NCBI GenBank assembly: GCA_029265255.1
Contig: JAJUJQ010000001.1
Location: 434,001-498,000 of the forward strand
Length of the DNA stretch: 64,000 nucleotides
Reading direction: 5' to 3'
Source of the DNA: Spirochaetota bacterium
Lineage (GTDB): Bacteria > Spirochaetota > Spirochaetia > Treponematales > Rectinemataceae
Position 1 is the first letter of the stretch. Each line of letters begins with the position of its first letter. Made by a program: the position numbers and the translations under genes. The notes beneath the pieces were generated by a model. That model saw nothing but the letters and a program-made list of their open reading frames with translations, was not told the origin of the DNA and made no database searches. This document shows positions 23,055 to 31,127 of the stretch, in pieces.

Positions 23055-24062
23055 ATGCGGATTGAAAGACGGGCAAAAATAAACGTGTTCCTCTTTCTCC
23101 AGTGGCTCATCGTGTGCATGGTACTGCATTTTCATGGCTGCGCTCCTCAGCAGGTAGAGAGCCTGGTTGCGGGCGATATCAGGCCGCCAATGCTGGTGGA
23201 AACTAAGCAGGAGAGTGCGAAAAAGCTGGTGTTTTCCTTCGACGAGCCTGTGCGCGTTGACGCTGAGACCTTGCAAGTATTTCCTGAGAGGCTCTCTGCC
23301 CACGTTGAAGGAGAGGACAAAGAGGTGATGGTTCAGCTCAATCCCGCACCCATGCCAGGTGAACCAGTCGTGATATCCGGAACTGTCGAAGATATATGTG
23401 GAAATTCGACACGAATGCAGGTTCAGCTGACTGCGTTCAATGATCATCCTGCCCGATTGGTCATTACGGAGATACAGCCGGGAAAGAATAGTTCGAAAAA
23501 GAATCCCCATCGAGATTATCTCGAATGCGTAGTTCTTGAGTCAGGGAACCTCGGCGGGATAATAGTCCAATGGGCAAGCACAACCAAGCTCATGAGCTAC
23601 GTATTCCCTGCGTGTGAGGTGCGGCAGGGTGAGATGGTTGTGTTGCATCTGGCACCTGAAGGCATCCCTGCAGAGAAGGACGAGACAGGGACTGAAATCG
23701 ATCTTTCCGGAGGAATCGACGCGACCGCACAAGGCCGGGATTTCTGGTGCGGCACAGGAGGACTGCCAGACGCAAGCGGTGCGGTATGTCTTTGCGTGAG
23801 AGAAGGAGGACCGGCGATGGACGGGATTTTCTATTCGGAAGAAGTCAAATCCGGCTCTCTCGAATCAGCGAAGCTCGCTGTCTTAGTACAAGTACTCGCT
23901 GATGCCAGTCTTTGGAATTCGGGTCGTCCTCCGTCATGGGAAGACGGGCTTCGGTGGAAGCCATCCACCTCACGTCCTTTAAGAAGAATAGATCCTGCCG
24001 CTCATGGAGCCGCATGCTGGATTGTTGGAGAAAGTGGAAGCCAGACACCAGGGACCCGATAG
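23055..24062 (+). CDS. lipoprotein with Ig-like and lamin-tail-like domains, function unknown
   Basis: The ATG at 23055 gives 335 residues with a classic lipoprotein signal: basic start, hydrophobic stretch and lipobox ending in Cys29 (MVLHFHGC). I reject the earlier in-frame ATG at 22941, which would bury that signal. Residues about 40-130 look like an SbsA/Big-type Ig-like fold (KKLVFSFDEPVRVDAETLQVFP). Residues about 135-260 resemble a lamin-tail (LTD) domain (RLVITEIQPGKNS, HRDYLECVVLESG). Such proteins are found on the surface of spirochaetes and other diderms, but no function is known. The C-terminus is low in structure. Isolated gene. Confidence 0.65.
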   Translation: MRIERRAKINVFLFLQWLIVCMVLHFHGCAPQQVESLVAGDIRPPMLVETKQESAKKLVFSFDEPVRVDAETLQVFPERLSAHVEGEDKEVMVQLNPAPMPGEPVVISGTVEDICGNSTRMQVQLTAFNDHPARLVITEIQPGKNSSKKNPHRDYLECVVLESGNLGGIIVQWASTTKLMSYVFPACEVRQGEMVVLHLAPEGIPAEKDETGTEIDLSGGIDATAQGRDFWCGTGGLPDASGAVCLCVREGGPAMDGIFYSEEVKSGSLESAKLAVLVQVLADASLWNSGRPPSWEDGLRWKPSTSRPLRRIDPAAHGAACWIVGESGSQTPGTR

Positions 24063-24098
24063 TGTGGCATCGGATGGATACCGAGCGAATGTATTCCT

Positions 24099-24422
24099 TC
24101 AGACAAGATCGAGAAAGAGTTTTTCGATCTCATGGCGCGGCATTGCGCCGACCTTTTGTCGTTCAGCCTTTCCGTTTTTGAACAGAATGAGGGTCGGAAT
24201 CGAAATGATACCGAATCGCGAGGCTAAGTCCGCTTCTTCGTCGACATTGAGCTTTCCGACCTTGATACGCCCCTTGTATGCTTCAGCGATCTGAGCGATG
24301 GTCGGGGCAATCATTTTGCAGGGCATGCACCATTCAGCCCAGAAATCGACAAGAACAGGGATATCTGATTTCAGCACTTCTTGATCGAAATTTGAGGAAT
24401 TCAGTGAAATTTCAGCGCTCAT
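24099..24422 (-). CDS. trxA: thioredoxin
   Basis: A 107-residue single-domain thioredoxin that reduces protein disulfides. The active site is WCMPCK rather than the usual WCGPCK; Met at this place occurs in several anaerobes. VDFWAEW before it, the cis-proline loop [12 protein letters not shown] and the length all fit. AAGGAG lies 10 bases upstream of the ATG. No thioredoxin reductase is adjacent. Confidence 0.93.
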   Translation of the reverse strand: MSAEISLNSSNFDQEVLKSDIPVLVDFWAEWCMPCKMIAPTIAQIAEAYKGRIKVGKLNVDEEADLASRFGIISIPTLILFKNGKAERQKVGAMPRHEIEKLFLDLV

Positions 24423-24573
24423 GCGGTATTGTCTCCTTATTGCGAGTGCAGCGGTACCATAAACGTCCTATGGTGCGCAAGAAAATTATACTGAACCTGC
24501 ATGAAGCCGTCAAATGGCTCGATCCGGTATGGAACATGGCAGCCTGTGTATGGCATGATGCCATGAAGGATCC

Positions 24574-26004
24574 GTGAATCTCATGCCGCCTTTTTTTATA
24601 AAGCCTGAAAAGAATCGAACACCGCTGCTCGGGCCGACTTCTTTTTACCGGGAAGCCTTGTCGCTTGCTGTTCCGGTCATGCTTCAGAGTATGATTGCCG
24701 GTCTGGTTTCACTGGTAGACAATTTCATGGTCGCCGGTCTTGGTGATACCAGGATGGCCGGAGTCAACTGCGCGAATCAGGTCAATTTCGTTTTTTTAGT
24801 CATTGTCAATGTCGTCTGCATAGGGGGAGGTATTTTTCTGTCCCAGCATCGGGGAGCCGGGGACAGGAAGGGGATGGAACAGGCCTTCCGCTTCAAACTG
24901 ATACTTGCAGGTACGCTTTCTCTTCTATATTTCATGCTCTGCCAGATCGCGCCTGAAATGCTGCTGTCACTCATGGTGAGTTCCGATCAGCGTGGTGTTG
25001 GAATCGTGCGTGAAGGCGCGCGTTATCTGAAGGCCGTATCGTTTTCCTTCGTGCCGCTTGGGTTATCAGCAGCGATGGGAAGTTCCTTCCGTGATATTGG
25101 AGAGCCCCGTATACCGCTTTTTGTATCGACCATGGCTGCCCTGGTGAATACTGTTGGCAATTGGATCCTTATTTACGGCAATCTAGGAGCTCCGAGACTC
25201 GATGTCGTGGGAGCGGCGATCGCGACAGTGATTGCCAGGTGCGTCGAAGTCATCGCGTTCTGGTTTGTTATCGGGAATCGAAGGCCGCACTTCAGCATTC
25301 CTTTGCGAGCGATATTGCTTGTAGACTGGAAGTTCTTCAGGGAGGTTCTCATTCGCTCGTCCATGATGGTGCTGTCAGAAACGGCCTGGGTACTCTCCGA
25401 GACCATCATTACCGCGTTGTACAACCGAAGAGGCGGAGCGGAAACAGTAGCTGGAATGGCAGCAGGATGGTCGATTGCGAATCTTCTCTTTTTGGTATTC
25501 CCGGCAATTCATACCGCGACCAATGTCATTGTAGGTGCTGCGCTGGGAGCCGACAGGCTCGAAGAAGCGAAGAGGAAGGCGCGATGGATACTGTCAGGTT
25601 CGGTGTTTTTCGGCATTGCGGCGGGGCTTGCAGCGGTATTGTCTTCAGCACTGATTCCCCTTGTCTTCAGCAATCTGTCGATTGCTGCGCGGAATATTAC
25701 ACGCAGCATTCTTTTTGTTATTGCGGCATATTTACCGCTCTGGTGCCTTTTAAACGCGCAGTTCGGCGTTTCGCGCGCGGGTGGAGACACCATGATGGGA
25801 CTTTTGGTCGATGTGGGCGTTACCTATATTCTCTTTATCCCTGCTGCGTTCCTGATCGCGCGATACACGGTATGGGGACCGGTGATGCTGTTCGGTGTCG
25901 CGAAGCTCTCAGACATCATCAAGACTCTGGTTGCCGCTATCTGGCTGGCAAAGGGCCGATGGGTAAAGAATCTGACAATGGTCCATTCCCAGTCAAAGCC
26001 ATAG
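24574..26004 (+). CDS. MATE-family efflux transporter
   Basis: A 476-residue membrane protein with twelve predicted helices and the MATE-repeat pattern: EALSLAVPVMLQSMIAGLVSLVDNFMVAGLGDTRMAGVNCANQVNF at the start and TATNVIVGAALGADRLEEAKRKARW in the second half. Exports drugs or metabolites in exchange for Na+ or H+; the substrate is unknown. The start may be GTG at 24574 (AAGGA only 3 bases upstream) or ATG at 24583; the difference is three residues. Divergent from trxA. Confidence 0.9.
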   Translation: MNLMPPFFIKPEKNRTPLLGPTSFYREALSLAVPVMLQSMIAGLVSLVDNFMVAGLGDTRMAGVNCANQVNFVFLVIVNVVCIGGGIFLSQHRGAGDRKGMEQAFRFKLILAGTLSLLYFMLCQIAPEMLLSLMVSSDQRGVGIVREGARYLKAVSFSFVPLGLSAAMGSSFRDIGEPRIPLFVSTMAALVNTVGNWILIYGNLGAPRLDVVGAAIATVIARCVEVIAFWFVIGNRRPHFSIPLRAILLVDWKFFREVLIRSSMMVLSETAWVLSETIITALYNRRGGAETVAGMAAGWSIANLLFLVFPAIHTATNVIVGAALGADRLEEAKRKARWILSGSVFFGIAAGLAAVLSSALIPLVFSNLSIAARNITRSILFVIAAYLPLWCLLNAQFGVSRAGGDTMMGLLVDVGVTYILFIPAAFLIARYTVWGPVMLFGVAKLSDIIKTLVAAIWLAKGRWVKNLTMVHSQSKP

Positions 26005-26073
26005 TTCGAGAGCGTGGGGTTACTCAAAGCATAGATGGCTGCGCGTGTTAGGTGTGATGCGCAGGATATTGCG

Positions 26074-26754
26074 TCAGAGCGCTCCTTCCGGTACATGAAC
26101 GGCGTCGAAGTTCGCCAGACCAACCATCGAAAGGTGCCGCACGAGATTAATAGCTCCATCGAAGCGAATTGCATGAATACCCAACGACTGTGCGGCTCGG
26201 ACGTTCGCTTCGGAATCGTCGATAAAGACACATTCGTGGGGCAGCGCCCCGGCGCGATTAAGGCAGGCTTTGTAAATTTCAGGTTCAGGTTTGAGCAATT
26301 TGAGATCGCATGAAAGAATGATGTGATCAAAAAGACTTATCCAATCGATACCATTACAATATCGAGCAGGCCCATAGATCCACTGTCTGCCTTCTTCATT
26401 CATGTTGGAGAGAATCAGAAGCTGCTTGCCCTTATGTTTGATGTGCTGGATTATGCTCACTGTGGCGGCGTTGATGGTGAACCAGCTCTTCATATCGAGC
26501 TCCGCAAGAGCTGTTACCTCTGTTTCGGAAACCGCGACACCGAAATGTATGCCAACGCGGTTCCAATATGCAAGAGCGCTCAACGTCCCTCGGTCGTACT
26601 CGGGCCTTTCGCGTATATAAATATCTTTGAATGTTTCAGGGTCAGCTCCGAAGAAGGCTGCCATGCGGCAAAGATATTCCCTTTTCTGGTCATGGGTAAT
26701 GACGCTGCCACAATCGAAAATGACCGTGGTGATGTCGCTTGGGTTGTTCATCAT
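26074..26754 (-). CDS. HAD-superfamily (IA, YihX-like) phosphatase
   Basis: A 226-residue HAD hydrolase with motif I VIFDCGSVIT (nucleophile Asp; the usual second Asp is Gly, as in the YihX-like group), motif II LLILSNM, motif III KLLKPEPEIYKACL and motif IV FIDDSEANVRAA. YihX-type enzymes remove phosphate from sugar phosphates such as glucose 1-phosphate; the substrate here is not known. It begins 11 bases after the S41-like lipoprotein gene, so the two form an operon. Confidence 0.85.
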   Translation of the reverse strand: MMNNPSDITTVIFDCGSVITHDQKREYLCRMAAFFGADPETFKDIYIRERPEYDRGTLSALAYWNRVGIHFGVAVSETEVTALAELDMKSWFTINAATVSIIQHIKHKGKQLLILSNMNEEGRQWIYGPARYCNGIDWISLFDHIILSCDLKLLKPEPEIYKACLNRAGALPHECVFIDDSEANVRAAQSLGIHAIRFDGAINLVRHLSMVGLANFDAVHVPEGAL

Positions 26755-26765
26755 TGCGTAATCCT

Positions 26766-28199
26766 TCAGTTTTTATTTGCAAGGGCGAGGGCATGCTCGA
26801 ATGCCGGATCTTGTCCGCTCCGATAGGCATCAAAACGCGGGTAAACCAGATGCTCGGCAGATGGTTCGAGCATCCCCCGCGCTGTCCGAATTCCACTCAT
26901 AGCAGCGTAATTCCACCGCCTGCTTGATCTTGAAACCGTTATTCCCGATTCGGGCAGGAGGAATCGATGTACTTCGCCGTAATGTTCGAGCGGTTCGATC
27001 AATGGTTCTCCGATCAATATCGCATTGCCCGGAAGGTCTTCCTTTCCGCCACAGGCTTTCAGTATGTCCGCGCAATTCATCATCGCTGAGGAGAACGTCG
27101 CACCGCTTATCAGCAGCATCACCCCTCCTGGCTTCCGCGCGATTGGCTTTTTGGAAAGCTCATGGGCAAACCGAGTCCCAGGCATTGAATTGCCACCTGC
27201 ATTGTATCGCAGGTCGATGATCAGAAAATCGATATTTCCTTCAGGTTTCTGACCATTGTCTAGTTTATCGAGAATTTCCTGCATGACCGGCCAGGCGTCG
27301 CTGGCGCACTGGTCGTAGCGAAAGTAAAGGATGCGAGGATTCTGGCTCGGGACTTCTGCTGCCCACCAGGATTCTCCCGGGTGGCTTCGCGAAAAAGCGA
27401 CAGAGGGAATAGAATCCAGTACTCTGATCCAGGAAAAAGTTTCTTGCGTGACTTCCTCGAATCGTATATGCTCCTGCTTCTGTCCGTCCACGGAAAGGGT
27501 CAGAGAAATGCCTTCGCTATCAGCGAGATCGAGTGCTCTCATCAGCCATGGATTCATGAAGTAATCCATGATCTCAGTTCTGACAGCATGGTCGAAAAGG
27601 CCACAAGCGTTTCCTTCTTTGACGCCGCTCTCGATGGGCAGGTATTCCGCAATCTTTTTGACCGCTTCGACCATCGGAATTCCCCCGATTTCGACGATTT
27701 CAGCCCCCAGCCATGGTCGATGTTCTTCATCGGTTGCGGCAAGACGAAGCTCCCAATGCTCCAGGGGAGAATCCCTTTCCTGCGGGTCGCTCGCATAGGT
27801 GTTCTTGATGAAGAATCTCATGGCAATGGGATAGAGTGACGAGGAAGAAGCGCTCAGCCTTGTGTGCCCGTCTCCGATGATGGAAAGTGCTCGACATATG
27901 CCTGCGATTGCACAATCGGCGCGCTGATGGTTTCCCGGGTTTGTGATATCATCTCCCGCCTGCCTGATCGCGTCATCGAACGCGCTGCGAAGGTTGGGAT
28001 CCGCGCGAATCTTCGGGTGCCGATGCATCTCAGTAGAGAGCAGGGCAAGATCTTTCTGCCAGGCTGTCTCAGAGAGGCTACGGATATCTTCTGAAATCCT
28101 GCCCCAAGGGGGCTGAGTGGAACATCCACCTATGATGATCCCGATGACGAAAACCAGAACGCCGGACAACCAACCATACCGAGTCATTGTGGAATGCAT
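26766..28199 (-). CDS. S41-peptidase-like lipoprotein
   Basis: A 477-residue protein with a lipoprotein signal (hydrophobic VLVFVIGIIIGGC, Cys26), so exported and lipid-anchored. The C-terminal half matches the S41 (C-terminal processing protease, tail-specific) fold: LIIDLRYNAGGNSMPG around 330 and the nucleophile region LISGATFSSAMMNCADIL around 375, with Ser expected as nucleophile. There is no obvious PDZ domain. The conserved Lys general base is not clear to me, so activity is unproven. In operon with the HAD phosphatase. Confidence 0.7.
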   Translation of the reverse strand: MHSTMTRYGWLSGVLVFVIGIIIGGCSTQPPWGRISEDIRSLSETAWQKDLALLSTEMHRHPKIRADPNLRSAFDDAIRQAGDDITNPGNHQRADCAIAGICRALSIIGDGHTRLSASSSSLYPIAMRFFIKNTYASDPQERDSPLEHWELRLAATDEEHRPWLGAEIVEIGGIPMVEAVKKIAEYLPIESGVKEGNACGLFDHAVRTEIMDYFMNPWLMRALDLADSEGISLTLSVDGQKQEHIRFEEVTQETFSWIRVLDSIPSVAFSRSHPGESWWAAEVPSQNPRILYFRYDQCASDAWPVMQEILDKLDNGQKPEGNIDFLIIDLRYNAGGNSMPGTRFAHELSKKPIARKPGGVMLLISGATFSSAMMNCADILKACGGKEDLPGNAILIGEPLIEPLEHYGEVHRFLLPESGITVSRSSRRWNYAAMSGIRTARGMLEPSAEHLVYPRFDAYRSGQDPAFEHALALANKN

Positions 28200-28376
28200 T
28201 GGCCCACTATAAGAAATCCCGATAAAAGAGTGAAGGACCCTGGCGCGCTCGGGCGTTGTGTGCGCAGCAGGTTCGAGCCTGCATGCGACTTCGAAAGCCC
28301 CTGGCCAACCCGGAAGGCTACTGTTTAGCCTTCAGCGCCTCCCCGGTGGCTTGGAACTTTCCGCGCTTCTTGTCTC

Positions 28377-28405
28377 TTGGCAAATACTTAATAAATCTTT
28401 ATGAT
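28377..28405 (+). promoter_or_regulatory. promoter of the marR-ABC exporter operon
   Basis: TTGGCA (28377-28382), 17-base spacer, TATGAT (28400-28405). A direct repeat AATAAATCTT (28390-28399 and 28407-28416) brackets the -10 box and may be the MarR binding site. Confidence 0.65.
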
Positions 28406-28437
28406 TAATAAATCTTAGCATTTTGCAGGTGAATACG

Positions 28438-28890
28438 ATGGAATACAATGAGGAGCTGGAGCGTGTCCTACGCGAGTGGGTTGGGAGCATAATGCGCATA
28501 TCGGTGCGAAATTTTGCCAGGCTCTGCGCAGAGACTGGACTGACGGTTCCGCAGGCAATGGTCCTGCTCAATCTCGCTGGCAACAGAAAATGCAAAATTA
28601 CCGCGCTGGGGGAAGAGTTAGGCGTGAGCGGGGCTGCTGCGAGCCAGATGGTGGACAAGCTCGTCAATATGGCCTTGGTAGAACGGGTTGAAGACCAGGA
28701 AGACAGGCGCGCGCGAAGGCTGTCTCTGACCGAAGCCGGCAAGAAGCTCGCTATTGGGTTTACGCAGGCGCGGCAGGATTGGTTTCGGCGCTTTTGTGAG
28801 CGATTCGAGCCTGAAGAAGCCAGACAAGCAGCGCATCAACTTGCACGCTTCGTACGAATTCTGGAAGAAATGCAGGAGAGTCAGGAATGA
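28438..28890 (+). CDS. MarR-family transcriptional regulator
   Basis: A 150-residue winged-helix regulator: helical dimerisation ends, HTH LTVPQAMVLLNLAG ... KITALGEELGVSGAAASQMVDKLVNMALVERVEDQEDRRARRLSLTEAG. The wing Asp-x-Arg pattern (DQEDRRARR) is typical. The ATG at 28438 follows AGGTGA with 5 bases between; an in-frame TTG at 28423 has no ribosome site. Its stop overlaps the first ABC gene (ATGA), so it most likely represses its own operon with the exporter until an inducer binds. Confidence 0.9.
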   Translation: MEYNEELERVLREWVGSIMRISVRNFARLCAETGLTVPQAMVLLNLAGNRKCKITALGEELGVSGAAASQMVDKLVNMALVERVEDQEDRRARRLSLTEAGKKLAIGFTQARQDWFRRFCERFEPEEARQAAHQLARFVRILEEMQESQE

Positions 28891-31127
28891 AAAATCTTTT
28901 TCGACATCTCAGGCCATATTGGGCATCAATTTTGGTGGTCGTCGTTCTGCTGTTCATTCAGGCGAACGCAGATCTTTCGCTTCCTGACTATCTGTCGAAG
29001 ATTGTCAATATAGGCATTCAGCAGGGCGGTCTCGAGCCTGACCTTCCCGAGGTAATACGTGTTTCCACCTATGAAGCGTTCAAGCAATTTCTGGCGATGC
29101 GAGGCAAAACCCAGGAAGGAGCGCTTCTTGATGCAGCCTTTCGCGTGGTGAATCCGGCGTCTCCGGATGCTGCGGGACTTGTGAAAAAGTGGCCAAGGGT
29201 GAAGGAAGAACCGGTGATGGTTCTAAAACACGCAAAGGATGACGTGGCGGAAAACGCACGTAAGATTTTCCTTGCGGAATATCCTGCTTTCGTCATTGTC
29301 TCATCGCTTGCTTCGGGAGCCTCGAGTGATCTCGCGATGCCGCCGAACCTGTCAGGCTCGGTCTCCGACAATCCTGCCCAGAATCCCAATCGGATGACTT
29401 CACTTCCCAGCGGGGCTATGAGCCAGGCTCAGATTCTTTCGCGCCTTGAAAATCTCGATCCTCTTGCCAGATCGCAACTTGTTGTTCGGGGACTCAAGGC
29501 AGAATATTTGGAGCTTGGGGTTGATCCTGTCGCCTTGCAGACCAGCTACATCTTTCGAATCGGCAGTATCATGCTCATGTGGACCCTTATATCGGTCTTG
29601 GCGACGATTCTGGTAGGGTTCCTTGGATCACGGGTCGCCGCGGGCGTTGCTCGCGATCTTAGGCATTCGGTGTTTACCAAGGTAGAGGATTTTTCGCCTG
29701 CCGAATTCGATACCTTTTCTACCGCCTCGCTTATCACGCGGACCACCAATGACGTCATGCAAGTCCAGATGATGGTAATAATGGGTTTGCGCATGCTGTT
29801 CTATGCACCAATCATCGGGTTCGGGGGTGTCATTCGCGCGATCGGCAAAGCATCCAGCATGTGGTGGATCATCGCGGCGGCAGTCGGGGTGCTGATTGGC
29901 ATTATCGGAATCGTGTTCGCGGTCGTGGTTCCTAAATTCCGAGCGGTCCAGAAGCTGGTTGATCGCCTTAACCTGGTCGTTCGGGAAAACCTTGCGGGAA
30001 TGATGGTCATTCGGGCATTCAATCGTCAGGATCATGAAGCAGAGCGTTTCGACAAGGCAAACCGTGATCTCGTCGAGACAATGCTCTATGTCACACGACT
30101 AATGGTGGTACTTATGCCGCTTATGATGCTGATTATGAACGCGGTGAGCATCAGTATCATCTGGGTGGGTGCGCATGAAGTATCCAATGGCACAATCCGT
30201 GTCGGCGACATGATGGCATTCATGCAGTATTCGATGCAGATTTTCTTTTCCTTCATCATGATGTCCATGATGTTCATCATGTTCCCAAGAGCAAGTGTCT
30301 CTGCTGATCGAATCGCGGAGGTCATTGACACTCAGACACATATCAAAAATCCTCCTCAGCCCAGAATATTGCCCAAACCTGTGCGCGGCGAAATTGAGTT
30401 CCGCGATGTGGCGTTCCGATATAAGGGGGCGCAGGAAGATGTCTTACGCAATATCAGCTTTGTTGCACGGCCAGGGACCACCACCGCGATCATCGGGACG
30501 ACAGGTGCTGGAAAAACAACGATGATCAGTCTGATTCCGCGATTATACGATGTTACTGCCGGCTCTATCCTGTTTGATGGTGTCGATATTAGAGAGCTGC
30601 AACTGTCGGAACTAAGATCTGCCATTGGCTTCGTGCCGCAGAAGAGCATTCTGTTTTCAGGCTCAGTCGCGGATAACGTGCGATATGGCAGAGAAGAAGC
30701 TGATGAGAAGGAAATACTGGAATCCCTCGCGGCAGCCCGCATGCTGGATTTTGTACAGGAAAGCCCTGAAGGCCTGAATCGCTCGATAGGGCAAGGCGGG
30801 ACTACGGTATCTGGAGGCCAGCGCCAGCGACTCGCGATTGCGCGCGCGCTGGTACGGCGAGCTCCGGTCTATATCTTTGACGACAGCTTTTCTGCGCTCG
30901 ATTATCGTACAGATCGGGAAATCAGAAATGCGCTTGCTAGGTGGGCCGAGAACAGCACGATATTCATTGTTACGCAGCGAGTTGCTCCCATTCGACATGC
31001 CAACCAGATCATTGTTCTCGATGATGGTGAAATAGTCGGCATCGGAACGCATGAGGTGCTCATGCGCGACTGCGAGGTGTACAGGGACATTGCCATTTCT
31101 CAGCTGAAACAGGAGGAGTTGTCATGA
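28887..31127 (+). CDS. heterodimeric ABC exporter, subunit A (degenerate catalytic site)
   Basis: A 746-residue fused permease-ATPase. An insertion of about 150 residues lies between the first and second membrane helices (about 40-205), much longer than usual. The nucleotide-binding domain has Walker A GTTGAGKTT (537-545) and signature VSGGQRQRL. The Walker B ends in Asp-Asp (VYIFDDS, Asp666 where catalytic Glu is expected), and the H-loop has Gln697 (IVTQR) in place of His. This is the pattern of the degenerate half of heterodimeric exporters such as BmrC/TmrA types. It pairs with the next gene, which it overlaps by 4 bases. Confidence 0.9.
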   Translation: MKNLFRHLRPYWASILVVVVLLFIQANADLSLPDYLSKIVNIGIQQGGLEPDLPEVIRVSTYEAFKQFLAMRGKTQEGALLDAAFRVVNPASPDAAGLVKKWPRVKEEPVMVLKHAKDDVAENARKIFLAEYPAFVIVSSLASGASSDLAMPPNLSGSVSDNPAQNPNRMTSLPSGAMSQAQILSRLENLDPLARSQLVVRGLKAEYLELGVDPVALQTSYIFRIGSIMLMWTLISVLATILVGFLGSRVAAGVARDLRHSVFTKVEDFSPAEFDTFSTASLITRTTNDVMQVQMMVIMGLRMLFYAPIIGFGGVIRAIGKASSMWWIIAAAVGVLIGIIGIVFAVVVPKFRAVQKLVDRLNLVVRENLAGMMVIRAFNRQDHEAERFDKANRDLVETMLYVTRLMVVLMPLMMLIMNAVSISIIWVGAHEVSNGTIRVGDMMAFMQYSMQIFFSFIMMSMMFIMFPRASVSADRIAEVIDTQTHIKNPPQPRILPKPVRGEIEFRDVAFRYKGAQEDVLRNISFVARPGTTTAIIGTTGAGKTTMISLIPRLYDVTAGSILFDGVDIRELQLSELRSAIGFVPQKSILFSGSVADNVRYGREEADEKEILESLAAARMLDFVQESPEGLNRSIGQGGTTVSGGQRQRLAIARALVRRAPVYIFDDSFSALDYRTDREIRNALARWAENSTIFIVTQRVAPIRHANQIIVLDDGEIVGIGTHEVLMRDCEVYRDIAISQLKQEELS

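Noticed and set aside
6278..24053. Shared word TGGTGTCTGG at 6278-6287 and its complement near 24044-24053
   Set aside because: Only ten bases and two copies; could be chance, unlike the 13-base family.
25161..26051. Open frame overlapping the MATE gene in another frame
   Set aside because: Shifted-frame shadow with no domain and no ribosome site.
28270..28333. T-arm-like GCAGG-TTCGAG-CCTGC and an adjacent 8-base hairpin (28313-28333)
   Set aside because: No acceptor, D or anticodon arm around it, so not a tRNA; no T-run, so not a clear terminator. Left unassigned.
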